Notes under the pieces: generated by a model
The model's input: the letters and a program-made list of their open reading frames with translations, nothing else
Told to the model about the DNA's origin: nothing
Databases searched by the model: none
Source: Klenkia taihuensis
GTDB taxonomy: Bacteria; Actinomycetota; Actinomycetes; Mycobacteriales; Geodermatophilaceae
DNA: 64,000 nucleotides
Direction: 5' to 3'
NCBI RefSeq assembly: GCF_900112525.1
Contig: NZ_FOMD01000003.1
Location: forward strand, 372,001 to 436,000
In this document: piece by piece, positions 1 through 8,693 of the stretch
Numbering within the stretch: the first letter of the stretch is position 1
Layout of the letters: every line of letters starts with the position of its first letter
Program-made: the position numbers and the translations under genes

Positions 1-13
1 CTCGACGACCCGG

Positions 14-307
14 TCAGAGCTGCGGGGTGCGGTAGGGGTCGTGCTCGGCGAGCATCCGCTCCAGCCGTGCCTCGTCGATGCGGGACAGGACGGTCGAGCC
101 CTCCTGCGCGTCGCGGATGACCTTGGCCAGCGTGAACGACGAGGTGATGACGAACAGGCCGGTCATCCCGAGGAACAGCCGCTGCCAGACGTCCAGCGGC
201 AGGTAGGCGATCCCCACCAGCAGGCCCACGGCGCTGACGCCGAAGGCGATCGCGGCCTGGGCGAAGAAGGCGGCGGTGTTCTTGTTCTTCATGGGGTTGG
301 TGGTCAT
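14..307 (-). CDS. YiaA/YiaB two-helix membrane protein
   Basis: A 97-residue protein with two hydrophobic segments, at about residues 13-34 and 42-63, separated by a short turn. This is the layout of the yiaA/B two-helix domain family. The C-terminal 30 residues are charged (ARLERMLAEHDPYRTPQL) and probably cytoplasmic. The ATG at 307 is chosen because sequence further upstream in frame is Arg/Pro-rich and looks non-coding. Function of the family is unknown; an inner-membrane location is inferred from the helices. It lies downstream of the STAS-like gene on the same strand with a 49-nt gap, so co-transcription is possible. Confidence 0.8.
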   Translation of the reverse strand: MTTNPMKNKNTAAFFAQAAIAFGVSAVGLLVGIAYLPLDVWQRLFLGMTGLFVITSSFTLAKVIRDAQEGSTVLSRIDEARLERMLAEHDPYRTPQL

Positions 308-356
308 GGCACCGACGGTGCCCGCCCACCCCGGGCCGCGGACCCCGTAGGACTGC

Positions 357-635
357 TCAACCCTCCTGCGTGGACCCCGCCACCGGACGCGGCGTGCGCA
401 GCACGGGGACCTCGCGCCCGCGCAGCTCACCGGCCCGCACGTGGTCGAGCACCAGGTCCAGCGCGGCGTCGGACAGCCGGGTCACCGAGCCGGTGTCCAC
501 CGCGTCGACCGGCACCGGCTCCCGGCCGTAGCGGGCGTGGAAGTCGGCCACCACGGATGGGTCGACGTCACCGGCCAGGCACAGCACGCCCCGACCCGAC
601 GTGTTCACCAGCCGCACCAGCCCGCGGGTCGCCAT
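357..635 (-). CDS. Small STAS-like hypothetical protein
   Basis: A 92-residue protein whose central part (GVLCLAGDVDPSVVADF, then an acidic stretch and a helix ending VLDHVRAGEL) resembles the beta-alpha pattern of STAS domains found in anti-sigma antagonists and MlaB-like proteins. The usual DSSG phospho-serine loop is not obvious, so the assignment is tentative. The ATG at 635 lies inside the 3' end of the upstream epimerase gene, a 68-nt overlap. GTG codons at 617 and 608 are alternative starts that shorten but do not remove the overlap. Confidence 0.6.
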   Translation of the reverse strand: MATRGLVRLVNTSGRGVLCLAGDVDPSVVADFHARYGREPVPVDAVDTGSVTRLSDAALDLVLDHVRAGELRGREVPVLRTPRPVAGSTQEG

Positions 636-1614
636 GGCCCGAGTGTCCCGCACCCGGTGCCGTGGACCGGAACCACGCGACCGCGCGGGCCAGCCCCTCC
701 GCCAGGCCGACCTCCGGTTCCCAGCCCAGCCGGGTGCGGATCGCGGTGATGTCCGGGCAGCGCACCGACGGGTCGTCCACCGGCCGGCCGACGAACTCCA
801 CGTCCGGCGGGACGCCGACCACCGCGGCCACCGCCCGGGCGATGTCGAGCACCGACCGCTCCTCGGGCAGCCCCACGTTGAACGGCCCCGGCAGGTCCGA
901 CCCGGCCACCGCGAGGATGCCGCGCACGGTGTCGTCGACGTAGCAGACCGAGCGGGTCTGGCTGCCGTCCCCGGCGACGGTCATCGGCTGCCCGGTCAGC
1001 GCCTGCGCGATGAACGTGGGGATGGCCCGGCCGTCGTCGCGGCGCATCCGCGGCCCGTAGGTGTTGAAGATCCGCACGATCGCGGTGTCCACCCCGTAGG
1101 CGTTGCGGTACGCGGTGGTCAGCGCCTCGCCGAAGCGCTTGGCCTCGTCGTAGACCCCGCGCGGGCCGACCGGGTTGACGTGCCCCCAGTAGCTCTCCGG
1201 CTGCGGGTGCACCTGCGGGTCGCCGTAGGTCTCCGACGTCGACGCCAGCACCATCCGCGCCCCGGTCCGGCGGGCGGCCTCCAGGGCGTGGCCGGTGCCG
1301 GCGCTGCCCACCCGCAGCGTCTCCACCGGCAGCCGCAGGTAGTCCGCGGGCGAGGCCGGCGAGGCCAGGTGCAGCACCAGGTCGACGTCGTCGCTGGTGG
1401 TGAACGGCGTGCTCACGTCGTGCCGGACGAAGGCGAAGCAGGGGTCGTCCCGCAGGTGCGCGACGTTGCCGCCGTCGCTGGTGGACAGGTCGTCCATGCA
1501 GGTCACCCGGGTGCCGGTGGCCAGCAGGCGCTCGCACAGGTGCGAGCCGAGGAACCCGGCGCCGCCGGTGACGACGGCGTGCCGGAAGGGGACGGCGGGC
1601 ACGGGCTGGGTCAT
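568..1614 (-). CDS. NAD-dependent sugar epimerase/decarboxylase, UDP-xylose synthase-like
   Basis: A 348-residue extended short-chain dehydrogenase/reductase. It has a Rossmann GGAGFLGS at residues 17-24, a TSETYGDP block near 126-133, SYWGHVNPVG at 141-150 and a catalytic YDEAK (Tyr155, Lys159). This combination is characteristic of UDP-glucuronate decarboxylase (UXS). Family knowledge predicts conversion of UDP-glucuronate to UDP-xylose in the cytosol. The last 30 residues are Gly/Arg-rich, unlike the family, and overlap the next gene. It is transcribed divergently from the heptose glycan operon, with 179 nt between. It could supply a pentose for that glycan or act on another sugar nucleotide; the enzyme class is firm, the substrate is not. 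Confidence 0.82.
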   Translation of the reverse strand: MTQPVPAVPFRHAVVTGGAGFLGSHLCERLLATGTRVTCMDDLSTSDGGNVAHLRDDPCFAFVRHDVSTPFTTSDDVDLVLHLASPASPADYLRLPVETLRVGSAGTGHALEAARRTGARMVLASTSETYGDPQVHPQPESYWGHVNPVGPRGVYDEAKRFGEALTTAYRNAYGVDTAIVRIFNTYGPRMRRDDGRAIPTFIAQALTGQPMTVAGDGSQTRSVCYVDDTVRGILAVAGSDLPGPFNVGLPEERSVLDIARAVAAVVGVPPDVEFVGRPVDDPSVRCPDITAIRTRLGWEPEVGLAEGLARAVAWFRSTAPGAGHSGHGDPRAGAAGEHVGSGRAVPGR

Positions 1615-1793
1615 GGCGGCGCCCACCGAGAGGGCGACCGCGTCTTCGAGCCGGGCCGACCGTAACCCGCCCCGGACGCCGACCGCGACCGGTCGACGTG
1701 CGGGACCCCCCGGGCCCGTGCTGTCATGAGCCGGCCGGTCGAACCTCGCGCTGAGCAGACCCCCGGGCCACCGGGTGATCCGCGAGGTGACAC

Positions 1794-3455
1794 GTGCGCG
1801 TCCTCGGCATCAACGCCCTCTTCCACGACCCCGCCGCGGCGGTCGTCGTCGACGGCCGGGTGGTCGCCGCGGCCGAGGAGGAGCGCTTCAGCCGCCGCAA
1901 GCACGGCAAGCGGCCGGTGCCGTTCTCCGCCTGGGAGACCCCCGACCAGGCCGCCGCCTGGTGCCTGGAGCACGCCGGGGTGCGCGCCGAGGACCTCGAC
2001 GCCGTCGCCTACTCCTACGACCCCGACCTGCACCTGGCGCCTGAGCAGGCCGGCGTGCACGACCCGTGGGACCACCTCCGGCTGACCTACGCCCGGCAGG
2101 CCCCCGGCTTCCTCGCCGAGGGCATCCCGGGGCTGGACCCCGACCGCGTCCGGTTCGTCCCGCACCACGTCGCGCACGCCGCCTCGGCCGCGCTGGCCGC
2201 GCCGTGGGGCGGCAGCTGCGCGGTCCTGGTGCTCGACGGCCGCGGCGAGCGGCACAGCTCGCTGGCCGGGGTCTACCGCGACGGCGTGCTCGAGGTGCTG
2301 GCCAGCCAGCAGCTGCCGCACTCCCTGGGCCTGCTCTACGAGGACGTCACCGCCCACCTGGGCTTCCTGCGCAGCTCCGACGAGTTCAAGGTGATGGCGC
2401 TGGCCTCCTACGGCCGGCCCCGCCACGCCGAGGCGCTGCGCACGCTGGTCCGCGCCACCGGGGACGGCGGGTTCACCACCGCCGGCGTCGACCTCGCCGC
2501 GCTGGCCAAGGCGCGCCGGCCCGACGAGCCGTGGACCGACGAGCACGCCGACCTGGCCGCCAGCGTGCAGCTGGTCGTCGAGGAGGTGCTGCTCGACCTC
2601 GCCCGCTGGCTGCGCGACGCCACCGGCGAGACCCGGCTGGCGCTGGCCGGCGGCGTGGCGCTGAACTGCGTGGCCAACACCCGTCTGGCCGCGGAGTCCG
2701 GGTTCGCCGACCTGTGGGTGCAGCCGGCCGCCGGGGACGCCGGGACGGCGCTGGGCGGTGCCCTGGAGCTGTCCTGGCGGGGCGGCGAGCCCACCGGGCC
2801 GTTCCCGGGCGCGGACCTCGGCCGCGGCTGGACCGACGAGGAGATCGGGGCCGTGCTGCGCACCGCACGGGTGGAACACCGGCGCAGCGACGACGTCGCC
2901 GACGAGGTGGCCCGGGTGCTCGCCGCCGACGGCGTGGTCGCCTGGTTCCAGGGCCGCAGCGAGTTCGGTCCGCGGGCGCTGGGCCACCGCTCGCTGCTCG
3001 CGCACCCCGGCCGGGCGGCCAACCTGGAGCGGCTCAACGACGTCAAGGGCCGCGAGCAGTTCCGCCCGGTCGCCCCGATGGTCCGGCTGGACCGGGCCGG
3101 CGAGATCTTCTCCCGGGGTCCGGTGCCCAGCCCGCACATGCTCTTCGTGCACGACGTCGCCCCCGCCTGGCGGGACCGCATCCCCGCCGTGGTGCACGTC
3201 GACGGCACCGCCCGCATCCAGTCCGTGGACCCCGCCACCGAGCCGCTCGTGGCGCGGATGCTCACCGCCTTCGAGGCGCGCACGGGCCTGCCGGTGGTGG
3301 TCAACACCAGCCTGAACACCGCGGGCCGGCCGATGGTCGACACGCCCCGGGACGCGCTGGAGTGCTTCGGCTCCGGCCCGGTCGACCTGCTCGCGATCGG
3401 CCCGTTCGTCGTGCACCGCTCGTGGGCCCACGAGGGGATGGCCGCCGATGGGTGA
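1794..3455 (+). CDS. Carbamoyltransferase, NodU/CmcH family
   Basis: A 553-residue protein starting at GTG 1794. Family landmarks are present: the N-terminal HHVAHA at residues 124-129, GGVALNCVAN at 286-295, and the C-terminal YrdC-like block GRSEFGPRALGHRS at 387-400. Members use carbamoyl phosphate and ATP to transfer a carbamoyl group to a hydroxyl of a sugar or antibiotic. Here it is the first gene of a ten-gene operon of heptose-activation enzymes and glycosyltransferases, so a sugar residue of a surface glycan, perhaps the heptose itself, is the likely acceptor. It overlaps the next gene by 8 nt. The family is certain; the acceptor is inferred. Confidence 0.9.
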   Translation: MRVLGINALFHDPAAAVVVDGRVVAAAEEERFSRRKHGKRPVPFSAWETPDQAAAWCLEHAGVRAEDLDAVAYSYDPDLHLAPEQAGVHDPWDHLRLTYARQAPGFLAEGIPGLDPDRVRFVPHHVAHAASAALAAPWGGSCAVLVLDGRGERHSSLAGVYRDGVLEVLASQQLPHSLGLLYEDVTAHLGFLRSSDEFKVMALASYGRPRHAEALRTLVRATGDGGFTTAGVDLAALAKARRPDEPWTDEHADLAASVQLVVEEVLLDLARWLRDATGETRLALAGGVALNCVANTRLAAESGFADLWVQPAAGDAGTALGGALELSWRGGEPTGPFPGADLGRGWTDEEIGAVLRTARVEHRRSDDVADEVARVLAADGVVAWFQGRSEFGPRALGHRSLLAHPGRAANLERLNDVKGREQFRPVAPMVRLDRAGEIFSRGPVPSPHMLFVHDVAPAWRDRIPAVVHVDGTARIQSVDPATEPLVARMLTAFEARTGLPVVVNTSLNTAGRPMVDTPRDALECFGSGPVDLLAIGPFVVHRSWAHEGMAADG

Positions 3456-4950
3456 GCCCGGGTACGCCGTCGTCGTCCCCACGCTGGGGCGGCCCTCGCT
3501 GCGCGTCCTGCTCGACGCGCTCGCCGCGGCCGACGGGCCGCGGCCGCAGTGGCTGGTCGTCGTGGACGACCGGCGGGAGCCGGGCGACGTCCCGGTGGTC
3601 GACGTCCGTGACCTGCCCCCGGACGTCGCCCGGCACGTGCTGGTGCTGCACGGCGGCGGACGCGGGCCGGCCGCCGCCCGCAACACCGGCTGGCGTGCCG
3701 TCCCGCCGGGCACGGCGTGGGTCGCCTTCCTCGACGACGACGTCGTGGTCGGCCCGCGCTGGTGCGCCGACCTGGCCGCCGACCTCGCCGACGCCGACCG
3801 GCACGGCATCGCCGGCACCCAGGCGGAGATCGACGTGCCGCTGCCGGCCGGGCGCCGGCCCACCGACTGGGAGCGCGGCACCGCGGGGCTGGCCACGGCG
3901 TGGTGGATCACCGCCGACATGGCCTACCGCCGCGACGTCCTGGCCGCCGTCGACGGGTTCGACGAGCGCTTCCCGCGCGCCTTCCGGGAGGACGCCGACC
4001 TCGCGCTGCAGGTGCAGGCCACCGGGCGCCGGCTGGTCGTCGGCCGGCGCCGCACCACCCACCCGGTCCGGCCCACCGGCCGCTGGACCAGCGTCCGCCA
4101 GCAGCGGGGCAACGCCGACGACGTGCTCATGGCCCGGTTGCACGGCCGGCTGTGGGGCGACCGCGCGCACGCCCCGGCCGGGCGACGCCCGCGCCACGTC
4201 GTCCTCACCGCCGCCGGGCTGGCCGCCCTGCTCCTGCGCAACCGCGCGGCGGCTGCGGTGTGGGCGCTGGGCACGGCCGAGTTCGCCTGGGCCCGGATCG
4301 CCCCGGGCCCGCGGGACCGCGCCGAGGTCACCACGATGCTGCTCACCAGCGCGGCGATCCCGCCGGCCGCGACCTGGTGGTGGCTGCGCGCGCTGGTCCG
4401 CCGCACCCCTCCCCGCCCGGTGCACGAGGCCCCGCGCACCACGGCGCTGCTGGCCGACCGGGACGGCACGCTGGTCGTCGACGTCCCGTACAACGGCGAC
4501 CCGGCGCGGGTGCGGCCCGTCGACGGCGCGGTCGAGGCGGTGCGGGCGGCCCGGGAGGCCGGGCTGCCGGTGGGCGTGGTGACCAACCAGTCGGGCCTGG
4601 CCCGCGGCGCGTTCACCGCCCGCGACCTGGCCGCGGTGCACGACCGGGTCGAGGAGCTGCTCGGCCCCTTCGACGCCTGGGCGGTCTGCCTGCACGGGCC
4701 CGAGGACGGCTGCTCCTGCCGCAAGCCCGAGCCCGGGTCGGTGCTCGCCGCGGCGGCCGTCCTCGGCGTCGAGCCGGCCGAGTGCGTCCTCGTCGGGGAC
4801 ATCTGGTCCGACGTCGTCGCGGCGCAGGCCGCCGGCGCCCGCGGGGTGCTGGTGCCCACCGACGAGACCCGCACCGCCGAGCTGGCCGCCGCCCCCGCCG
4901 TCGCCCGCGACCTGGCCACCGCGGTCGCGCTGGTGGTGGGGCAGCGGTGA
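3448..4950 (+). CDS. Fused glycosyltransferase family 2 / GmhB-type heptose bisphosphatase
   Basis: A 500-residue two-domain protein. Residues 5-230 form a GT2 domain with the metal-binding LDDD at 95-98 and a late FREDADL acceptor-loop motif near 179-185. Residues 331-495 form a HAD phosphatase with DRDGTL (Asp337, Asp339), TNQSG at 379-383 and the zinc ligands of GmhB (Cys404, His406, Cys422, Cys424). GmhB removes the 7-phosphate from D-glycero-D-manno-heptose 1,7-bisphosphate, the step between the two HldE activities. GmhB is normally a free protein of about 190 residues, so fusion to a glycosyltransferase is unusual. It overlaps its neighbours by 8 and 4 nt, inside the heptose operon. Confidence 0.88.
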   Translation: MGEPGYAVVVPTLGRPSLRVLLDALAAADGPRPQWLVVVDDRREPGDVPVVDVRDLPPDVARHVLVLHGGGRGPAAARNTGWRAVPPGTAWVAFLDDDVVVGPRWCADLAADLADADRHGIAGTQAEIDVPLPAGRRPTDWERGTAGLATAWWITADMAYRRDVLAAVDGFDERFPRAFREDADLALQVQATGRRLVVGRRRTTHPVRPTGRWTSVRQQRGNADDVLMARLHGRLWGDRAHAPAGRRPRHVVLTAAGLAALLLRNRAAAAVWALGTAEFAWARIAPGPRDRAEVTTMLLTSAAIPPAATWWWLRALVRRTPPRPVHEAPRTTALLADRDGTLVVDVPYNGDPARVRPVDGAVEAVRAAREAGLPVGVVTNQSGLARGAFTARDLAAVHDRVEELLGPFDAWAVCLHGPEDGCSCRKPEPGSVLAAAAVLGVEPAECVLVGDIWSDVVAAQAAGARGVLVPTDETRTAELAAAPAVARDLATAVALVVGQR

Positions 4951-5951
4951 GCCGGGCCCTGGTGGTGCGGCTGGACTCCCTCGGCGACGTCGTCGTGTGC
5001 GGGCCGGCGGTCCGGGCGGTGGCCGCGGGGTCGGCCTCGACCACGGTGCTGGCCGGGCCGCGCGGCGCCGAGGTCGCCCGGCTGCTGCCCGGCGTGGACG
5101 ACGTCGAGGTGTTCGACGCGCCGTGGATCTCCGCCGGCGCCGGGCCGGTCGACCCCGCCGCGACGGCGGCCCTCGTCGACCGGCTGCGCGGGCGGTTCGA
5201 CACCGCGCTGGTGCTCACCTCCTTCCACCAGAGCGCGCTGCCCACCGCCCTGCTGCTCCGGCTCGCCGGGGTGCCCCGGGTGGCCGCCGTCAGCACCGAC
5301 TTCCCGGGCTCGCTGCTCGACGTCCGGCTGCCCGAGCCGGCCGACGCGCCCGAGCCGGTGCGCATGCTCGCGGTCGCCGCCGGGGCCGGGTACGCCCTGC
5401 CGCCCGGGGACGACGGCCGGCTCGCGCTGGTCGACGGGCTGCCCCCGGTGGCCGGCCTGCCCGACCGCTACGTGGTGGTGCACCCCGGCGCCGACGCGCC
5501 CGCCCGCAGCTACCCGCCCGAGCGGTGGCGGGCGGTGGTGCTCGCCCTCGCCGGCCGCGGTCTGCCCGTGGTGGTCACCGGCGGGCCGGACGAGCGCGCG
5601 CTCACCTCCGTCGTCGCCGCCGACCACGGCGTGGACCTGGGCGCCCGGCTGACCGTCGCCGAGCTCGCCGCCGTGCTGCGGGGGGCCGACGCCGTCGCCG
5701 TCGGCAACACCGGCCCGGCGCACCTGGCCGCCGCCGTCGGCGCCCCGGTGGTGAGCCTGTTCTCCCCGGTCGTGCCGGCCCTGCGGTGGGCGCCGCACAC
5801 CGACCACCGGGTGATCCTCGGGGACCAGCACGCCGCCTGCGCCGGCAGCCGGGCCCGGGTCTGCCCGCTGCCCGGCCACCCCTGCCTGGCCGGCGTCGAC
5901 CCGGCCGACGTGGTCGAGGGCGTGGCGCGGCTGGTGGGGGTGCGGGCATGA
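4947..5951 (+). CDS. Glycosyltransferase family 9, heptosyltransferase-like (first copy)
   Basis: A 334-residue protein starting at GTG 4947 in a GTGA overlap with the upstream stop. The N-terminus VRLDSLGDVVVCGPAVRA is the LGD motif of ADP-heptose:LPS heptosyltransferases. The C-terminal half has HPGADAPARSYPPERW and GNTGPAHLAAAVGAPVVSLFSP, the nucleotide-sugar binding region of GT9. A cysteine-containing segment near the end (CAGSRARVCPLPGHPC) is a further feature. The presence of gmhA-, gmhB- and hldE-like genes in the same operon supports an ADP-heptose donor. The acceptor is unknown and is unlikely to be LPS in this Gram-positive. Confidence 0.87.
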   Translation: MSRALVVRLDSLGDVVVCGPAVRAVAAGSASTTVLAGPRGAEVARLLPGVDDVEVFDAPWISAGAGPVDPAATAALVDRLRGRFDTALVLTSFHQSALPTALLLRLAGVPRVAAVSTDFPGSLLDVRLPEPADAPEPVRMLAVAAGAGYALPPGDDGRLALVDGLPPVAGLPDRYVVVHPGADAPARSYPPERWRAVVLALAGRGLPVVVTGGPDERALTSVVAADHGVDLGARLTVAELAAVLRGADAVAVGNTGPAHLAAAVGAPVVSLFSPVVPALRWAPHTDHRVILGDQHAACAGSRARVCPLPGHPCLAGVDPADVVEGVARLVGVRA

Positions 5952-6898
5952 ACGTCCTGGTCTGGCACGTGCACGGGTCCTGGCTCACCGCCGTCGTGCA
6001 GGGCGGGCACCGCTACCTGGTCCCGGTGGTCCCCGGGCGCACCGGCGACGGGCTGGGCCGGGCGCGCACCTGGGACTGGCCCGCCTCGGTGGTCGAGGTG
6101 ACCCCCGAGCAGGTGCGCGACGCCGGGGTGGACGTCGTGCTGCTGCAGCGGCCGCGGGACCTGGAGCTGCTGCGGCAGTGGGCCGGGTGGGAGGCCGGCG
6201 TCGACGTCCCGGCGCTGTACGTCGAGCACGACACCCCGCCGACCCCGGCCGGCAGCCGGCACCTGCTCGCCGACCGCACCGACGTGCCGCTGGTGCACGT
6301 CACCCACTTCAACCGGGTCGCGTGGGACAACGGGTGCGCCCCCACCCGGGTGCTCGAGCACGGCGTCCCCGACCCCGGTCCGCGGTGGACCGGCGAGCTG
6401 CCCCGGGTCTCGGTGGTCAGCAACGAGCCGCTGCGCCGGGGGCGCACCGTCGGCACCGACCTGCTGCCGCACTTCGCCCCCTTCGGCGTCGACCTGTTCG
6501 GCATGCAGGTCACCGGCGCGTCGGGCGCCCTGGGCACGGCGGTCCGCGAGTTCGAGGACCTGCCCCAGCACGCCCTGCACGACGAGGTCGCCCGGCGCCG
6601 GGTCCACCTGCACCTCACGCGGTGGACCTCGCTGGGCCTGTCCCTGGTGGAGGCGATGACGATGGGCTGCCCGGTGGTGGTGCTCGCGACGACGGAGGCC
6701 CCGACCGCCGTCCCGGACGGGGCCGGCGTGGTGGCCTCGGACGTCGAGGCGCTGGTGGACGCCGTCCGCTGGTTCCTGGCCGACCCCGACTCCGCCCGCG
6801 CCGCCGGGCAGGTCGCCCGGGCCGCCGCGCTGGAGCGGTTCGGGCTCGACCGGTTCCTCGCCGACCTCGACGGCCTGCTCGCCGAGGTGGCCCGGTGA
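5948..6898 (+). CDS. Glycosyltransferase, GT4/GT1-like
   Basis: A 316-residue protein starting at ATG 5948 (ATGA overlap). The N-terminal half has an EHDTPP motif and a VTHFNRVAWDNG stretch. The C-terminal half has LTRWTSLGLSLVEAMTMGCPVVVLATTEAP, the E-x7-E-like sugar-nucleotide binding region of GT-B glycosyltransferases. No signal peptide or membrane helix is visible, so it should act on the cytoplasmic face. Position in the operon suggests it adds one sugar of the heptose-containing glycan. The donor sugar cannot be read from the sequence. Confidence 0.8.
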   Translation: MNVLVWHVHGSWLTAVVQGGHRYLVPVVPGRTGDGLGRARTWDWPASVVEVTPEQVRDAGVDVVLLQRPRDLELLRQWAGWEAGVDVPALYVEHDTPPTPAGSRHLLADRTDVPLVHVTHFNRVAWDNGCAPTRVLEHGVPDPGPRWTGELPRVSVVSNEPLRRGRTVGTDLLPHFAPFGVDLFGMQVTGASGALGTAVREFEDLPQHALHDEVARRRVHLHLTRWTSLGLSLVEAMTMGCPVVVLATTEAPTAVPDGAGVVASDVEALVDAVRWFLADPDSARAAGQVARAAALERFGLDRFLADLDGLLAEVAR

Positions 6899-8097
6899 GG
6901 GTCGACCTGGTCAGCGAGCACGCCAGCCCGCTGGCCACCCTGGGCGGCGAGGACGCCGGCGGGCAGAACGTGCACGTGGCGATGCTGGCCCGCGCGCTCG
7001 CCGCCCGCGGCCACGACGTCGTCGTGCACACCCGCCGGGACGACGTCGACCTCCCGCCCGCCGTGGACTTCGCCCCCGGCGTCGTCGTGCGGCACCTGGA
7101 CGCCGGGCCGCCCAAGGAGGTGCCCAAGGACCAGCTCTGGCCGCACGTCCCCGAGCTGGCCGCCGCGCTGCGCACCGAGCTGCTGGCCGACCCGCCCGAC
7201 GTGGTGCACGCGCACTTCTGGATGAGCGGCCGGGCCGCCGTCGACGCCGCGCACGGCCTGGGCGTGCCGGTGGCGCAGACCTTCCACGCGCTGGGCTCGG
7301 TCAAGCGCCGGTGGCAGGGCACGGCCGACACCAGCCCACCGGTGCGCATCCGGGTGGAGACCGCGGTCGCCCGCCGCGCCGCCGGGGTGATCGCCACCTG
7401 CGCCGACGAGGTCGACGAGCTGGCCGCCCTCGGCGTCGACCGGCGCAAGGTCACCGTCGTCCCCAGCGGCGTGGACACCGGCGCCTTCACCCCCGACGGG
7501 CCGCGGGTGCCCCGCGCCGGCCGGCCCCGGCTGCTGGTGGTGGGCCGGCTGGTGCCGCGCAAGGGCCTGGGCGACGTGCTCACCGCGCTGGCCGACGTCC
7601 CCGGCGCCGAGCTCGTCGTGCTGGGCGGCCCGGCCGCCGAGGTGCTGGCCGCCGACCCCGCCGCCGCCCAGGTGCAGGCGGCCGCGGCCGCCCGCGGCGT
7701 CGCCGACCGGGTCCGGCTGGTCGGCCGCGGCGGCCGCGAGGAGGTGGCGGCCTGGGTCCGCTCGGCCGACGTCGTGGTCTGCGCACCCTGGTACGAGCCG
7801 TTCGGCATCGTGCCGCTGGAGGCGATGGCCTGCGGCGTGCCGGTCGTGGGCACCGGGGTCGGCGGGCTCACCGACACCGTCGTGGACGGCGGCACCGGCC
7901 TGCTCGTCCCGCCGCGCGACCCGGCGGCGCTGGCCGCGGCGCTGCGCACGCTGCTCACCGACCCCGCCCTCGGCCGGCGGCTCGGCGCCGCCGGCCGGGA
8001 GCGCGTCGTCACCACCTACGACTGGCAGGAGGTCGCCCGCATGACCGAGGACGCCTACCGACGGCTGCCCCGCCCGCGCCCGGCGGTGGCCCGGTGA
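6895..8097 (+). CDS. Glycosyltransferase family 4 (MshA/sucrose-synthase-like)
   Basis: A 400-residue GT-B protein starting at GTG 6895 (GTGA overlap). It has the N-terminal GGEDAGGQNVHVAMLARALA loop of the MshA/sucrose-phosphate-synthase type, a central GVDTGAFTP, a KGLGD segment and the C-terminal donor-binding EPFGIVPLEAMACGVPVVGT. Such enzymes usually use UDP- or GDP-sugars with retention of configuration. The setting between a GT4/GT1-like gene and gmhA points to glycan assembly rather than mycothiol synthesis. It is not likely to be MshA itself, because nothing else of the mycothiol pathway is nearby. Confidence 0.85.
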   Translation: MRVDLVSEHASPLATLGGEDAGGQNVHVAMLARALAARGHDVVVHTRRDDVDLPPAVDFAPGVVVRHLDAGPPKEVPKDQLWPHVPELAAALRTELLADPPDVVHAHFWMSGRAAVDAAHGLGVPVAQTFHALGSVKRRWQGTADTSPPVRIRVETAVARRAAGVIATCADEVDELAALGVDRRKVTVVPSGVDTGAFTPDGPRVPRAGRPRLLVVGRLVPRKGLGDVLTALADVPGAELVVLGGPAAEVLAADPAAAQVQAAAAARGVADRVRLVGRGGREEVAAWVRSADVVVCAPWYEPFGIVPLEAMACGVPVVGTGVGGLTDTVVDGGTGLLVPPRDPAALAAALRTLLTDPALGRRLGAAGRERVVTTYDWQEVARMTEDAYRRLPRPRPAVAR

Positions 8098-8693
8098 CCC
8101 GCCCGCCGACGCCGGTGGGCGCCGAGCACGTGCAGCACCTGACCACCGCGCTGGCCGCGTCCGCGCCGGCCGTGGCCACCGCAACCCGGTGGAGCCGGGA
8201 GCTGGCCGGGCTGCTGACCGGCGGGGCCCGCCTGGTCGCCGCGGGCAACGGCGGCAGCGCCGCGCAGGCCGCGCACCTCACCGCCGAGCTGGTCGGCCGC
8301 TACCGCGACGACCGGCGCCCGTTCTCCGCGGTGGCGCTGCACGCCGAGGTGTCCGCGCTGACCGCGATCACCAATGACTACGGCCACGAGGAGGGCTTCG
8401 CCCGGCAGCTGGAGGCGCACACCCGGCCCGGCGACGTCGCCGTCCTGCTCTCCACCTCCGGCGGCAGCCCGAACGTGGTGGAGGCGGCGCGCCGGGCCCG
8501 GGCCGGCGGGGTCACCTGCTGGGCGATGACCGGCCGCGGGCCCAATGCGCTCACCGAGGTCGCCGACGACGCGCTCACCGTCGCCTCCCCGTTCACCGCC
8601 ACCGTGCAGGAGGTGCACCTGGTGCTGCTGCACGTGCTGTGCGCGGGCCTGGACGCCGAGCTCGACGCCCGCCTGCTGGCCGGTGCGCCGTGA
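8094..8693 (+). CDS. gmhA: Sedoheptulose-7-phosphate isomerase (SIS domain)
   Basis: A 199-residue single SIS-domain protein starting at GTG 8094 (GTGA overlap). The phosphosugar loop GNGGSAAQA is at residues 51-59, a second loop STSGGSPN at 120-127, and the late QEVHLVLLH at 171-179 holds the His used by GmhA. Glu65 in TAELVGRY matches the catalytic glutamate region. GmhA converts sedoheptulose 7-phosphate into D-glycero-D-manno-heptose 7-phosphate, the first committed step of ADP-heptose synthesis. DiaA is a close non-enzymatic relative, but the HldE-like gene directly downstream (4-nt overlap) and the GmhB domain upstream make GmhA much more likely. Confidence 0.9.
   Translation: MTRPPTPVGAEHVQHLTTALAASAPAVATATRWSRELAGLLTGGARLVAAGNGGSAAQAAHLTAELVGRYRDDRRPFSAVALHAEVSALTAITNDYGHEEGFARQLEAHTRPGDVAVLLSTSGGSPNVVEAARRARAGGVTCWAMTGRGPNALTEVADDALTVASPFTATVQEVHLVLLHVLCAGLDAELDARLLAGAP

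Noticed and set aside
1794-3455. NodU, a nodulation protein
   Set aside because: The name reflects only the family. There are no nodulation genes; the context is glycan synthesis.
3717-5951. Long plus-strand frame beginning inside the GT2-GmhB gene
   Set aside because: Only the part after the GTG at 4947 encodes recognisable GT9 sequence; the upstream part is an out-of-frame shadow of the fusion gene.
6895-8097. MshA of mycothiol synthesis
   Set aside because: The N-terminal loop is shared with MshA, but the gene sits inside a glycan operon without any other mycothiol gene.
8094-8693. DiaA replication-initiation protein
   Set aside because: The SIS fold would allow it, but the conserved QEVH and the hldE and gmhB partners favour GmhA.
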